Positions 7,885 through 18,200 of a stretch of DNA of 44,153 nucleotides are shown here, in pieces. This DNA is from Streptomyces otsuchiensis. GTDB taxonomy: Bacteria > Actinomycetota > Actinomycetes > Streptomycetales > Streptomycetaceae. Below the pieces are notes generated by a model. It did no database searches. It saw only the letters and a program-made list of their open reading frames with translations, and was not told where the DNA came from. Within the stretch, counting starts at the first letter, position 1; each line of letters starts with the position of its first letter. Where the stretch lies: contig NZ_BHZI01000012.1 in assembly GCF_004305975.1 (NCBI RefSeq), positions 1 through 44,153 of the forward strand, written 5' to 3'. The position numbers and the translations under genes were made by a program.

Positions 7885-7907
7885 TGGAGCGGGCGACGAG
7901 AATCGAA
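7885..7907 (-). other. tRNA-Gly 3'-end fragment (attachment-site scar)
   Basis: On the minus strand these 23 bases read as half of a T-loop/T-arm (TTCGATTCTCG), the acceptor strand TCGCCCGC, and TCCA, which is the 3' end of an actinomycete tRNA-Gly. The homology stops at once on the other side (GCATATATGG), with no anticodon arm or 5' half. Together with the adjacent terminator this is what a tRNA-targeting element leaves at its distal end, so a second integration event is recorded inside this element. Confidence 0.6.
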
Positions 7908-8092
7908 TGCATATATGGCAGATGGACCTGGTCGGCGGGGTTCCGCTGGCCGACGGCCGGGCACGCCGCAAGAGGTCCGTGATCCTTCCTCTCACCGTAG
8001 CCAGGAGTCTCCACAGGGGACGTTCCCAGCGCCTATGGGGAGTGTCTAATCAACGGGTCTGGCCCGTAGTCGGTGGTGACGCTGTGTATCTG

Positions 8093-8768
8093 TCAGTGCA
8101 GGAGTATGCGGTGGCGGAGGAGGTCGAATCCGGCGCGGCCGTGCATCTGCCTCATGATCCGTTTCGTTCGGGTGTTTACTCCTTCGGTGCGGCCGTTGTG
8201 GTAGGGCAGGGTGAAGCCGGCGTTCACGGCGGCGCGGTCGAGTTCGATGCCGTTGGCGAAGCTGTGCAGGTGAGGCAGGGCCGCGGCGCGGGCGGCACTG
8301 ATCCATTTGGTGAGTGTGCGGTCGTTGCCCTCGGCCGGGGCCAGCAGTGTGGCGAAGTCGCGCACGAGGTCGGAGAGTTCGGTCATCTCCGGGCATGCTG
8401 AGGTGATCTTCTCCAGCAGTGAGGTCTGTTTCGGCCGTAGGTTCTGCGGGGCGGTCAGGAGGAGCCGTGCGGCCCGGCGCGGCGTGGTCACGGGGCGGTC
8501 TCGTTCGGCGCGGCCCTGGTTGAGGTACTTGTGCAGGTTGTTGAGGCTGCCGGTGTAGCCGAGTTCCTTGATCTCGTGGAAGAGGTGAAGGACGGGGACG
8601 CCCGGTTGTTCGTTACGGCGTCGGTGCAGGTGTTCGCGATAGGGGTCGAGGAGCGAGGGTCGGTAGGCCGGTGCGATGCGCAGGCCGCTGGGCTCGGGCA
8701 TGCGCGCGTAGCGCTTGACGGTGTTCAGGGCCAGGCCGAGGCGGCGGGAGCCGGACTCAGCTGGGTTC
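8093..8768 (-). pseudogene. ISL3-family transposase, C-terminal remnant
   Basis: About 225 residues of the C-terminal half of an ISL3 transposase (DDE superfamily). The frame runs through an HTH-like GSRRLGLALNTVKRYAR, then a long helical region, then LDRAAVNAGFTLPYHNGRTEGVNTRTKRI, where the last catalytic acidic residue lies in NGRTEG. The frame continues upstream to about 8768 without a start codon, where it abuts the end of drmC. The N-terminal half, including the zinc ribbon and first catalytic Asp, is gone. The break lies 3 bp from the drmC stop, so IS activity probably set the left border of the DISARM segment. Confidence 0.75.
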
Positions 8769-8770
8769 CG

Positions 8771-9505
8771 TCAGGAGAGCTGTTCGTATATCGCGCCTTC
8801 TGCCGCTCGTAGCTCGCGCTCGACGGCTTCGGTGAGGTTCGGGTTATCGATGAGGACGCCGAACTCGACGTTGTTGTGCTCTGCGCTCCGGGAGAAGTTC
8901 GCGCTGGTCACCAGTAGGAGGTGGTGATCGATGGCAAGGAACTTGGCGTGATTGCGAACGTACCTGCCATCGAATTTCTTGGTTCGCCACACCTCGGCCG
9001 GAGCCAAGTGTGCGGCCACCTCTGAGGTCGACGGGGACCAGCGTTGTTCGCTGCCGTCGGCGGCTCGGGTGTCCATGTAGACGCGGACGGCAACGCCGTC
9101 GCGCTGGGCGGCCTCCTGCAGCGACGTCCAGAGCGCCGAGCTGCGTTGGAAGTTGAAGGTCGAGCAGGTGATCGCGTGCCGTGCGCTGTCCACGAGGCGG
9201 GTCACCGAGCTGGTGAGCGGACCACTCTGGGCGAGGTGTCCGGGCATGGTCCACAGCGGTGACAGCGCGGTGGGCAGTGCCCGTGCCCCCTCGATCGCCC
9301 GCAAGACCAACACCTGCTGGTACGTCGCTCCGGCGTCTCGTCCCACCGCCTCTAGCAGCCGCCGGATCTCTGCCCGGTGGCCGACCGCGACGACCTTGAG
9401 CGCGGCGGTCAGGGTGTCGCCGTCGGCCAGGCGGTCCGCGATGCCTTTGGCCTCGGTCCCGGTCAGGAGCTGACCGAGCTTCCGTGGCGCGCCCGCGTCA
9501 CTCAT
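8771..9505 (-). CDS. drmC: DISARM protein DrmC, phospholipase D-like
   Basis: A 244-aa protein with one phospholipase-D (HKD) motif in the C-terminal third: NHAKFLAIDHH at about residues 183-193, followed by LLVTSANFS. The N-terminal 90 residues are helical. Such single-motif proteins dimerise to form the active site in PLD nucleases. DrmC is one of the three core genes (drmABC) shared by DISARM classes. ATG 9505 overlaps the end of drmB by 8 nt, so the two are translationally coupled. It is the last gene of the operon and ends 3 bp from an ISL3 remnant. In published work drmC is the most dispensable DISARM gene; nothing here looks broken. Confidence 0.85.
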   Translation of the reverse strand: MSDAGAPRKLGQLLTGTEAKGIADRLADGDTLTAALKVVAVGHRAEIRRLLEAVGRDAGATYQQVLVLRAIEGARALPTALSPLWTMPGHLAQSGPLTSSVTRLVDSARHAITCSTFNFQRSSALWTSLQEAAQRDGVAVRVYMDTRAADGSEQRWSPSTSEVAAHLAPAEVWRTKKFDGRYVRNHAKFLAIDHHLLLVTSANFSRSAEHNNVEFGVLIDNPNLTEAVERELRAAEGAIYEQLS

Positions 9506-11531
9506 GGGGCTGGAAGAAGCCGAGGTCGCTGCCGGGTAGGTCGAGGAGGAACCGGCGGTCGAGAAAGCGGTTGGCGCGCTCGCAGGAGGTCTCCGAGGCC
9601 ATAACGCAGCAGTGGCAGGCGGCGCCGTGCAGGAAGTCCTCGGGCTTCTGCGGGGTGCGCTTGGAACAGATGGGGTCTGAGGAGCAGCGTGCGGCCTTGC
9701 GCAGCGCGCTGCGGACGACCTGTTGGAGGCGCGCTGGCTCGCTGAGCTGTACGAGGCCGCCAAGGGTGCCGTCGCTGTCCGAGGCGGTGGTGCAGATGAG
9801 GAGACCGGCAGCTGGGTCGCGGCCTTCGGCGGCGGGCCATGCGTAGAGGCGTTCGCTGAGGCTGGCGGCCGAGTATCCACAGGTCAGGGCGAGTTCGCGG
9901 ATGAGGATGTGTGCGAAGGTGTGGACGAGCCAGTAGCGTGGGGGCTTCAGGCGGCTGTCGGGATGGACCTGGTCGGCGGTCTCGGAGAAGCGGCGTTTGA
10001 AGTTTCTTTCGTGTGATGCGCGGTGGAGTTCCCAGAGGTCGGTGTCCAGGACGTGTTTCTCCCATGCGGCGACGGCGTTCTCGTCGAGCTGGAGGAAGAT
10101 GCCCTCGCCCCGGTCCTCGGTGGCCACGGTCCAGGCGGGTCGCGACGTACGAGTCAGGGGGGCCAAGCGACGCGGGAGGTCGCCGACTCGGTCCATGTCG
10201 TCGATGCGGGTGAAGCCGACCAGGGCGTTGACTTTGCGGAGGCGTTCGACCGCGAGTACGCGGGTGATCTCTGGTTGCAGGGCGTCGCCCCTGGCGCGGG
10301 TGGTTAGGGTGAGTCCGCTCTTGGGGTCCTCGACGCGCGTGCCGACGATGTCGCGCAGCAGGTAACGCCATTCGGGAACGAGAAGGTCGACTGGGTCCCA
10401 GTCGCGCAGCTTCTCTTCGTGTTCCTCGGGGGTGTCGGTCGGTGCGGAGGCAGCCTGCAGGACGTGTTCCAGGTCGTGGTCGGACAGGCCGGTGATGTCG
10501 ACGCCGCCGTCCATGCCGAGCAGGTCTCTGATCAGGTCGAGGTTATCGCGGTACTTGGCAAGCTTGTCGTCTAGCGCGGTGCGGATCCGGTCGGCCAGGT
10601 CGCTGGCCTCCTCCTCCTGGGACTCCGGCATGACGATGATCGACTGGGTGGCGGGGAACCACAGGTTGGAGGCGCCTACCAGCATCAGCTTGGTGTCCTT
10701 GCCGCAGCCCTTGGGCTCGAAGGCGTCCAGATGCGGGTGCCGTCCACGGCACTTTGGCAGCTTGTCCTTGCCTGCTTCGCCCTGGGCCTCGTTCATGGGG
10801 CGCTTCATGTCGCAGGACGCGCAGCGGATGACGGCCGAGGCGCCCTTGCCGGCGGTCCGGTCGGCCATCTTCAGGGCAGGCAGTTCTGCTTTGCTGCACG
10901 GCTGCCCGTGGTGCACCCACAGGTCGTACGGGAACTCGTCCAAGTGCCCGTCGACGCAGACCAGCAGATACCGAGCCGGGATCGCGGTACGTCGCATCGC
11001 TTTGCGAATGCGGGCGCCCGAGCGGCCCGTGCACTTGGCGTGCTCGAAGACGGCCAGGTCGGTGCGGAAGGGGTGCGTGTTGCGGTAGTCGAACTGAGCG
11101 AGCAATCCGAGCATGTCGCAACCCGTGCACCGCAACCATTGCGGGAAGACCCGGGAGGGCACTCCGAGGTCGTTGCCTTCGGCGGACCGGCTGTGCTTCT
11201 TCGGTTGCCAGGGATACGGCCGCAACTGCACGTCGGGGGAACGCAACATCATTCGGACCACATCACGGAGGCGCGGGGCATGGATCTGCGGGGGCGCTGA
11301 GTCGCGGCGCGTCCAGATGCGGTCCCAGTCGTCCAGGCCAGTGGGCATGATCGTGAACTGCGGCAGGTCCATGATCGCGCCGGGACCGTAGGTGTACAGC
11401 AGGGAGGAGGGGCGAGCCGAGCCGACCTTGGCGCGGTTGTGCTTGGTCGCCTTTTCTGCCTCCTGGTCCAGATCGCCCAGCGGGTCGACGGCGCGGGCGA
11501 CGTCGTAGACGAAGCGCGTCTCGTCACTCAC
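9498..11531 (-). CDS. drmB: DISARM protein DrmB (DUF1998)
   Basis: A 677-aa protein starting at GTG 11531, which overlaps the drmA stop by 4 nt (GTGA). It contains three cysteine clusters that look zinc-binding: CTGCDML near residue 143, CASCDMKRP with a following Cys pair near 240, and a C-terminal CHCCVMASETSCERANRFLDRRFLLDL. The last is the typical end of DUF1998 domains, which are often paired with or fused to helicases. DrmB partners DrmA; the DrmAB complex is the core of DISARM recognition of incoming unmethylated DNA. The length is normal and there are no frameshifts. Confidence 0.9.
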   Translation of the reverse strand: MSDETRFVYDVARAVDPLGDLDQEAEKATKHNRAKVGSARPSSLLYTYGPGAIMDLPQFTIMPTGLDDWDRIWTRRDSAPPQIHAPRLRDVVRMMLRSPDVQLRPYPWQPKKHSRSAEGNDLGVPSRVFPQWLRCTGCDMLGLLAQFDYRNTHPFRTDLAVFEHAKCTGRSGARIRKAMRRTAIPARYLLVCVDGHLDEFPYDLWVHHGQPCSKAELPALKMADRTAGKGASAVIRCASCDMKRPMNEAQGEAGKDKLPKCRGRHPHLDAFEPKGCGKDTKLMLVGASNLWFPATQSIIVMPESQEEEASDLADRIRTALDDKLAKYRDNLDLIRDLLGMDGGVDITGLSDHDLEHVLQAASAPTDTPEEHEEKLRDWDPVDLLVPEWRYLLRDIVGTRVEDPKSGLTLTTRARGDALQPEITRVLAVERLRKVNALVGFTRIDDMDRVGDLPRRLAPLTRTSRPAWTVATEDRGEGIFLQLDENAVAAWEKHVLDTDLWELHRASHERNFKRRFSETADQVHPDSRLKPPRYWLVHTFAHILIRELALTCGYSAASLSERLYAWPAAEGRDPAAGLLICTTASDSDGTLGGLVQLSEPARLQQVVRSALRKAARCSSDPICSKRTPQKPEDFLHGAACHCCVMASETSCERANRFLDRRFLLDLPGSDLGFFQPHE

Positions 11532-14500
11532 GAGTGGTCCTCCGGCATCTTCCACTGAGGGGCATGGTCGGGTGCGCGGTACACCAGCCGTTCCTTGATC
11601 GGGCTCACCAGGAGGTTGATCTCCGGCTGCACCTCGCGCATCGAGTTCGCCACGATGAACGGCGGAGCGTCGCGGGTGTCGCTGCCCGCCTTGGCGTTCT
11701 CCGCGCTCATCATCAGCGCGTCGTGCCGACCGTCGTCCAGAACCCTCTCGTACACCAGCGACTTGCGGTCCTCCATGAGGCTCTTGCGTCGCTTGCCCCA
11801 CTGGTCGAGCCGATTCTCCAGCCGCAGGCGGGCGCGGTTGGCCGCGTCCTCGTCACCGGCCCGCGCGATCCGGCGCACGAGGGCATCAAGGAGCTCACTG
11901 GCGAAGTGCTGCTCGGCCTCGATATGGGCTGCCCCACCCTCCGGGGACAGCCCTTGCCCGTGGCTCGCCTTTGCGGCCTGCAGGACACGGGCGGCGCTGA
12001 CCAGCACGCCGTCCAGGCCGCGCTCCAGGGAGGTCACCGAGAACGGGGTCACCGACAGGGCTTCCACCTGGGCGTAGAAGGTCTCGTGGTAGTGGCGGAA
12101 CTGCTCGAAGTGGGAGAGGTCCCTGGGCCGCGCCCAGTTCCCGAGCGCGACCACCAGACCGGGACGGTCCGCGGTCCGGCCGACACGGGAGGACGCCTGA
12201 ATGTACTCGGCGGTGTTCTTCGGTTGTCCGACGACGAGCATCAGGCCGAGGCGGGGCACGTCCACGCCCACCTGGAGCATGGAGGTGGCCAGGACCACGT
12301 CGTACGGATTGGCCTCACGCGTGGGCTCGGGCCTTTTCGCCTCCCGCAGCGCGCGCCGGTTGCCCTTGCCCGCGGTGGAGTCGAAGACCGGGTCGAACGC
12401 CGTCGCCATCTGGTCCAAGGTCGCGGTGATCTCCGCGCTGGCCACGCGCGAGGTCAGCTCGGCGACGTGCAGCGAACCGTAGTCGGTGCCGGTGCGGCGG
12501 GGAAGCTTCGACCAGGGGCGGCCCTTGGCGAGCGCGGTCTGGATATCGTCGCTCATGTATCGCGCCATGCCCGCGAGTTCACGGGTGGCGCTGAAGTAGC
12601 CGACCAGGCTCAGGTATGGGTCGGCCACGCGGCCGGAGCGGTCGAGAAGCAGTTGCCCGCCGGCCAGGAGCACCTCGGCGACCCGGATCTCCGCCGTGGT
12701 CAAGCGCACCCCGGTCGTGCTGATCCCGACGTACCGGCGTCCCGGGTTCTTCTCCGAGACTGGGATCTCCTTGGAGAAGTAGGTGTTCCCGGCGTCCAGG
12801 ACCTGCGGCGGGAAGATGGTGACGTCGCGCCCGTACAGCGCACGCACCTGGTCCGACGCGTTGCGGGCGGTGGCCGTGGAGGCGACAAGCAGCGGACGCA
12901 CCGGGCGCCCGTCCTTCGTCCGCCAGTCGGTCATCACGTCGATGGCCACCTCGAACAGGCCCACCGTCGTGCCGAGTGCCCCGGTGATCAGGTGCAACTC
13001 GTCCTGGATGACCAGGTCCGGGGGCCGCAGCCGCGTGGCACGGTGAACGGAGGCCGCCGGCCAGCCGTCCTTCTTGGGATGCCTGCTGCCATCCTTGATG
13101 TCGCACTGCTGATAGTCGGGATGCACGAAGCCGTGCCGGTCGCAGCGCCGCGAGACATGCCCGAACAGCGAGGCCGCCTCGCCCTCCCGCGCCAGGCGGG
13201 CGAACTTGTCCACGGTGGCGATGACGAATGCCGGCGCGAGCCGGTAGATCTCCTCGTCCACCGTGAGCACCGGCAGGCCGTCCGGGACCGCACCGCCGTC
13301 GGCGAACGGGCAGTCGGCCAGCTCATCCCCGCAGTACACATACACCCGGCGTAGCGCGGGCTCCGTCCGCACATCGCGCGCTTCGACCCGCGTCCCGCAC
13401 CACGGGCAGCGCTGGATCTGCAGCACCGTCAGCCGATGGCCACGGCCCCCGTGGGCTTTCTGCAACTGCTCGGCGGCCTCGTCGTACCGCTTCGGGCTCA
13501 CATCGGTGCCGACCCACAGCCCGATCCGGAACGGCTCATCCCCCCACGTCGCCACGTCATCGCGCCGCGCCAGCTCCGCCGCGCACACCAAGGCGGTGGC
13601 GCGCTGGAACTGCTGGGCGGTGAGCAGGCGCAGCGTGTACCGCATGAGGACGGCGACCCCGGCCTGCCCGTCCAGCGGACCGTCGAAGGCATCCACGATG
13701 CCTTGGCGGCGACGGATCGCAAACGTGTAGGCGGCCAGACCCAGATACGCTTCCGTCTTGCCACCACCGGTCGGGAAGAACAGCAGCTGCGCCTTGGCCA
13801 GATCCCCCGAGCGCTTCTCGGCCGCCGGGTCGGACAGCAACGGCAACTGCATGAGCACAAAGGCGAGCTGGAAAGTACGCCAGGAATGCGCCCGATCCTT
13901 CTTGTCCTCGAGAATCGCCTCGCGAGCCTCGTCGATGCTCTCCTCCGGCCGACTCGCCCGCCGCTCCGCGACCTGGGACTGCACACGCTGATCGGCCATC
14001 ACCCGGTTCATGAACCGGAAGCAGCGCAACGCCTCCTCGTCCCCTAGGAGATGCTCCAGACCCTCCTCAAGCTGGCGTTGCACCCGGCGCGCCTCGGTGA
14101 CTGCGTCCAGACCCTCGGACCGCAGATGCTCGGGGAGTGCCTTGGCCCGCTGCTCCTCGCCGTTCAGCCAGGCCGTGTAGCCAGCGACGATTGGCTCAAG
14201 ACCCGTACGCAGTTCGTCGGGCGACACCTCCTGGAGCTTGCGCATGTCCAGCAGGGCCGCCCTGATCTCCTCGGCGGCCGTCTGCGGCGTCTCACTCACC
14301 GGCAGCCATGTCGTCCAGACCTCACTGGCCTTGCGCGCTCCCTTGGCTACCTCCCAGTCCACCGAGCAGGTCCGGCCATGGGCGAACTCCAGACGGTTAC
14401 GGTACTGAAGCCGCAGCCGCCGCAGCTCGTCGTCCGGCTCCTCACGCGTGTCCAGGAGCACGTCATTGACCGGCAGGAACGCCTCAGTGCCACCGGCCGA

Positions 14501-15286
14501 CACCACCAGCTTGGTCTGGTACAGCCACGCCTCGACGGGGATCTTGCGAGGCGTCTCCCGGTCATTGCACAACGCCACTTCGATCAGTCGGCAGCCACGC
14601 TCGGAGTCGTCGTAACGATCCATCCGAAGCAGGACCTTGTCCTTGAGTACGATCTCGGTCGTACGGGACGGCTTCAGGTCGGCAACCTTGATCGCCTTCG
14701 GGATGGCGTGCGGGGTGCGCTGGAAACGGCGGAGAGCCAGAGCGGACGCCGCTCCCTCGCCCACTTCGGTACCCTCGCCCCGCTTCTCCTTCACCGGCTC
14801 GTACGTTCCCCACGAGGCGGTCACCGTGAACTCGTCCAGATCGTCAGGGATCTGGAATCGCAACCCCATCGACGCCGGGATCATCAGCCCACGCTTCTGC
14901 GGCTGGTCCTCGACCTCGTCCTCGTCCGAGCTCGCGCTGCTGTCGTCCACCGCGGTGAGCGGCACGCCCCGGCTCTCGGCGGCGTCCACAGCGTCGCCCA
15001 CGTCGGTCGCGGCGTCGTCCGATCCAGCCTCGCCGGGGTCATCCTGGCCGCCAGTGAGGCGCACGGGCGCGATCCGGCCGATCAGGTACGCCGAGTCTGG
15101 AACGCCGTCGAGGATCTCGTCCGGACCGTTGGCCGGGCCGAGGAGCTCACGCTCCAGGATGTCCACCAGGTTCTCCCGGGCGGTCCAGGACCGGCCATCG
15201 GGTTCGAGGGCGAGGCGGTAGGCCGGTGCCTGGGGAGCGTTGGGCGTCGTTGCGGACCTGGCTCCGTCGCGCCGGGGGGTGGTCAC
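11528..15286 (-). CDS. drmA: DISARM helicase DrmA
   Basis: A 1252-aa SF2-type helicase. Walker A FPTGGGKTEAYLG is near residue 505, a zinc-type CPWCG with distal Cys near 630, the DEAH-box variant QDELH near 760, motif III-like ASTAT near 800, and motif VI QASSRVGR near 1033. The first 250 residues are an acidic, variable N-terminal region. GTG 15286 overlaps the drmMI stop by 4 nt (GTGA). DrmA binds and translocates on DNA with DrmB and is required in every DISARM class. All helicase motifs look intact. Confidence 0.9.
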   Translation of the reverse strand: MTTPRRDGARSATTPNAPQAPAYRLALEPDGRSWTARENLVDILERELLGPANGPDEILDGVPDSAYLIGRIAPVRLTGGQDDPGEAGSDDAATDVGDAVDAAESRGVPLTAVDDSSASSDEDEVEDQPQKRGLMIPASMGLRFQIPDDLDEFTVTASWGTYEPVKEKRGEGTEVGEGAASALALRRFQRTPHAIPKAIKVADLKPSRTTEIVLKDKVLLRMDRYDDSERGCRLIEVALCNDRETPRKIPVEAWLYQTKLVVSAGGTEAFLPVNDVLLDTREEPDDELRRLRLQYRNRLEFAHGRTCSVDWEVAKGARKASEVWTTWLPVSETPQTAAEEIRAALLDMRKLQEVSPDELRTGLEPIVAGYTAWLNGEEQRAKALPEHLRSEGLDAVTEARRVQRQLEEGLEHLLGDEEALRCFRFMNRVMADQRVQSQVAERRASRPEESIDEAREAILEDKKDRAHSWRTFQLAFVLMQLPLLSDPAAEKRSGDLAKAQLLFFPTGGGKTEAYLGLAAYTFAIRRRQGIVDAFDGPLDGQAGVAVLMRYTLRLLTAQQFQRATALVCAAELARRDDVATWGDEPFRIGLWVGTDVSPKRYDEAAEQLQKAHGGRGHRLTVLQIQRCPWCGTRVEARDVRTEPALRRVYVYCGDELADCPFADGGAVPDGLPVLTVDEEIYRLAPAFVIATVDKFARLAREGEAASLFGHVSRRCDRHGFVHPDYQQCDIKDGSRHPKKDGWPAASVHRATRLRPPDLVIQDELHLITGALGTTVGLFEVAIDVMTDWRTKDGRPVRPLLVASTATARNASDQVRALYGRDVTIFPPQVLDAGNTYFSKEIPVSEKNPGRRYVGISTTGVRLTTAEIRVAEVLLAGGQLLLDRSGRVADPYLSLVGYFSATRELAGMARYMSDDIQTALAKGRPWSKLPRRTGTDYGSLHVAELTSRVASAEITATLDQMATAFDPVFDSTAGKGNRRALREAKRPEPTREANPYDVVLATSMLQVGVDVPRLGLMLVVGQPKNTAEYIQASSRVGRTADRPGLVVALGNWARPRDLSHFEQFRHYHETFYAQVEALSVTPFSVTSLERGLDGVLVSAARVLQAAKASHGQGLSPEGGAAHIEAEQHFASELLDALVRRIARAGDEDAANRARLRLENRLDQWGKRRKSLMEDRKSLVYERVLDDGRHDALMMSAENAKAGSDTRDAPPFIVANSMREVQPEINLLVSPIKERLVYRAPDHAPQWKMPEDHS

Positions 15287-18200
15287 TCGTCGCCCTCCTC
15301 TTCCTCGGTCGCCTCATTGTCGCCGGGGGCACTGACATCGCCCTGCAGGGCGGCGCGCCGGTGGTTCTCTTCGAGGAGCCGATCGAGGATCTCCACCCGG
15401 GCGGCAGGGCTCACCGTCCAGCGCTGCATCTGCCGGTAGGTGTGGAAGCCGTGCTCCAGCGGGACGTCATCCCAGCCGTAGGCAGCCATGACGGCGTGGT
15501 CGAGCTCGACGTGGATCTGGCGGAGGCGGGCGACATCGGGGTCAGGGGCGTCGGTGATGGCAGGGTCGTTGACTAGGTTGTAGAGCTTGGTAAGGCCAAG
15601 GTCGCGGCGGAGCATGATCTCGCGGCGGTCGGTGTCGAGTAGCTCGCCGATCTCGGCCAGCTGTTGGTTTCCTCCCAGGCGCGGAAAGGTTTCAAAGATA
15701 GTCGATGGCGTGTACGTCGGGTCGATCCGCATGGTGGTGCCGTATTTGATCGACCACAGCTGATGTGGACTACTCGACAAGACGGCCAGGTCCGTGAATG
15801 CTCCCTTGGCGAAGACAACCAGCTTCTCGTGGAAGACCTGTCGTGTTGACACGCGAAGAGGCATTACAGTCTTGCTGACCCGTGCGATGACCAACACTTC
15901 GTCCAAGCCAGCAGTGGCGATCGCCTCCCGCATAGCGGGTCGGCTTCGCAAGAAGCACCACCATGGTGCCTCTCTAACCGCTTTCGCCTTCTTGGCTCTC
16001 TCCGGCTTCACGGTATCAAATACGCGTTGATAGGGCAGCGCGTATTCCTGCGCCTGACGTTCCGAGCGATCATTGAAGTCAATAACCCATCGTGAGGGTG
16101 AGTTGTCAGGGCGGGAATTTAGGTCCTCCCCATTAATGTACGGGAAGAGAACATCGGCGTTTCGTGGATCTGCCTCGATCCATGCCGCAGCCTCGTCGGG
16201 ATCCAATACGAAGCCCATGCCCAGTACGTAGCAGCCAATGAATGCAATTCCTGCATTCTCCGCAAGTTGAGTCGGGTCACCTGCCACCCGGCCGCCCGGT
16301 TCCAGCAGGGTTGAGACCCGCTTAACCTCAATGTCGCCTTCGGTCTCGGCGACGATCCGCGGCACCGCCGAGTTGATCTTAGTTCGGCTTCCCCATACTG
16401 CCGCGTACTCCAGGTTGGCACTTGCCGCAGGCCATGACCGGCTCTGGATCGCGCGAGTGATCGTAAATCCTTTCGACGCCAGCTGGTCGAGGCCGATCTG
16501 GCGGGTGTCGCCCTGAGCAACCGTATTCGTTGCGATTAGGCCGAGCCCACCATGGCGTGTGAGCAGCTCGTGGGCGCGGAGGAAGAAATATGCTACAAGA
16601 TCTGCGAGCCCCTTCTTGTTATCCGCCAGTACGTTAACGAACCAGTCGCGGATGTTGGTTCCTACCGAACCGGTGAGCTTCTGACTACCCAGGAATGGCG
16701 GGTTCCCAATGACCGCGTCGAACCCACCACGCTCCATCACATCCGGCACCGCCAGGATCCAGTGCAACGGCTTCCACCGCTTGTAGTCCGTCGTCACCGT
16801 CGGTGTGAGCCCGGCCTCTTTGATGCCGTCAAGCATCACCCGGTCAGCCTCCCCGCCCCCAACCGGGTATGCCTTTTCCACCGCGATGCGCAGATCCTCA
16901 TACGCTGCCTTCAGCTGCTTCCCCGGCTTCCCGCCCCACCGCAGCCCCGTCGCGATCACCCCGTCCGCGACGTCGGAGAGCTGTGCGGTCAGCTCCTGGT
17001 ACCGGCGGAATTGCCGCCGCTTGGAGGCGGCGGACCGCTGCGGGTCGCTGTCATCGACCTCGGTGGCGAGCTGGCGACGCAGGCGGGCGGCCTGGTCCAG
17101 GATGTCGTCCACGTTGAGGGCGAAGAGGCTGAGCTGGTCGCGGGCCGCGGCGGGGTCGATGTGGAGGCGGCGCAGCTGGTCGGCGTCGGTCAGGCCGAGC
17201 AGGGAGTTGCCGTGCAGCACCTTGTCATCAACGAAGGAGAACGGAAGCTTCGGGTCCAGGGAGACCAGCCACAGCGACAGCTTGCACATTTCCACGGCCA
17301 TGCCGTTGATGTCGGCGCCGTACAGGCAGGTCGCGACGACGGTCCTTATCGCATGGACGCGAAGGTCGTGCGGCGACCTCCCGTACGCTGCGTCATCGCG
17401 TTGCCAGGCTTCGACGAGCCGGTCGGCGAGGTAGCGTGCCGCGGCGACGAGGAAGGCGCCCGAGCCGCAGGCGATGTCGGCGATACGCAGATCGAGGATC
17501 TGGTCGGCTTCGATGAGCCGCCACGCGTCCTGGTCCGCGGTCTGGTGCGGTCCGGGCGAGAAGACCAGAGGCTCCAGCGCGTACCGGACGACCTCCTCGG
17601 CCAGCGAGCGGGGCGTGTAGTGCGCGCCCGCCGAGGCGCGCGAGGGGGTCTCCACCAGCAGAACGCCGCCGGGCTCGACCACCAGTGGCTGGTTGCGCAG
17701 GTCGCGGCGGATGATGCCGATGAACGGTCGGAGCCGGTCGCGCAGTTCGGGGTCGTCGGTGACGTCGCGCAGGGCGGTTTCGGTGTCGTCGAGGGTGTCG
17801 CCGGCCTTCAGCGCCTTGGTGAGGGCGGCCTTGCTGGACGGCTTCGCGGCTGGCTGGTGCTGTTTGACCCAGGCGAGGATCGCGTCGGCCAGCGCGGTCT
17901 CGGTGTGCTTGGCCTGGCGGAGTTGTTCGAGGGTGGCGAGGGGGATCTCGGGTTCGGAGCCCGCGCTGCCGGTGAGGCCGACGGTGATCTCTTCGGCGGG
18001 TTCGCAGGAGTAGCCGAGCAGGCCCTCGTAGATGTAGCCGATCTGTTCGACGTCGATGTCGCGGAAGGAGATCCGTCGTGCTTCGCCGGGCAGTTGGGCG
18101 ATCTGGACGGCACGCAGGACTTCGAGCATGACGCGGTCGCTGACCGTGATAGCCAGGGTGTTCTGGGAGTTGCAGGTGGTGAGGAAGGGGTAGCGTGCTG

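Larger units (their letters stand above)
7294..8092. other. Non-coding scar region between the GIY-YIG gene and the ISL3 remnant
   Basis: No convincing gene is seen. The stretch contains repeat copy 2 (7404-7513), a 90-bp inverted-repeat structure (7520-7609), a hairpin terminator (7853-7880) and a tRNA-Gly 3'-end fragment (7885-7907). The remainder has open frames without actinomycete codon bias. Confidence 0.55.

Noticed and set aside
11534-13354. A 606-codon plus-strand open frame opposite drmA
   Set aside because: Same reason: an antisense shadow of a gene with clear helicase motifs.
9498-15286. DrmA/DrmB as a generic DUF1998-helicase pair (such as a Dpd or Z1 type system)
   Set aside because: The flanking DrmC, DrmMI and DrmD genes with overlapping starts make class 1 DISARM the consistent reading.
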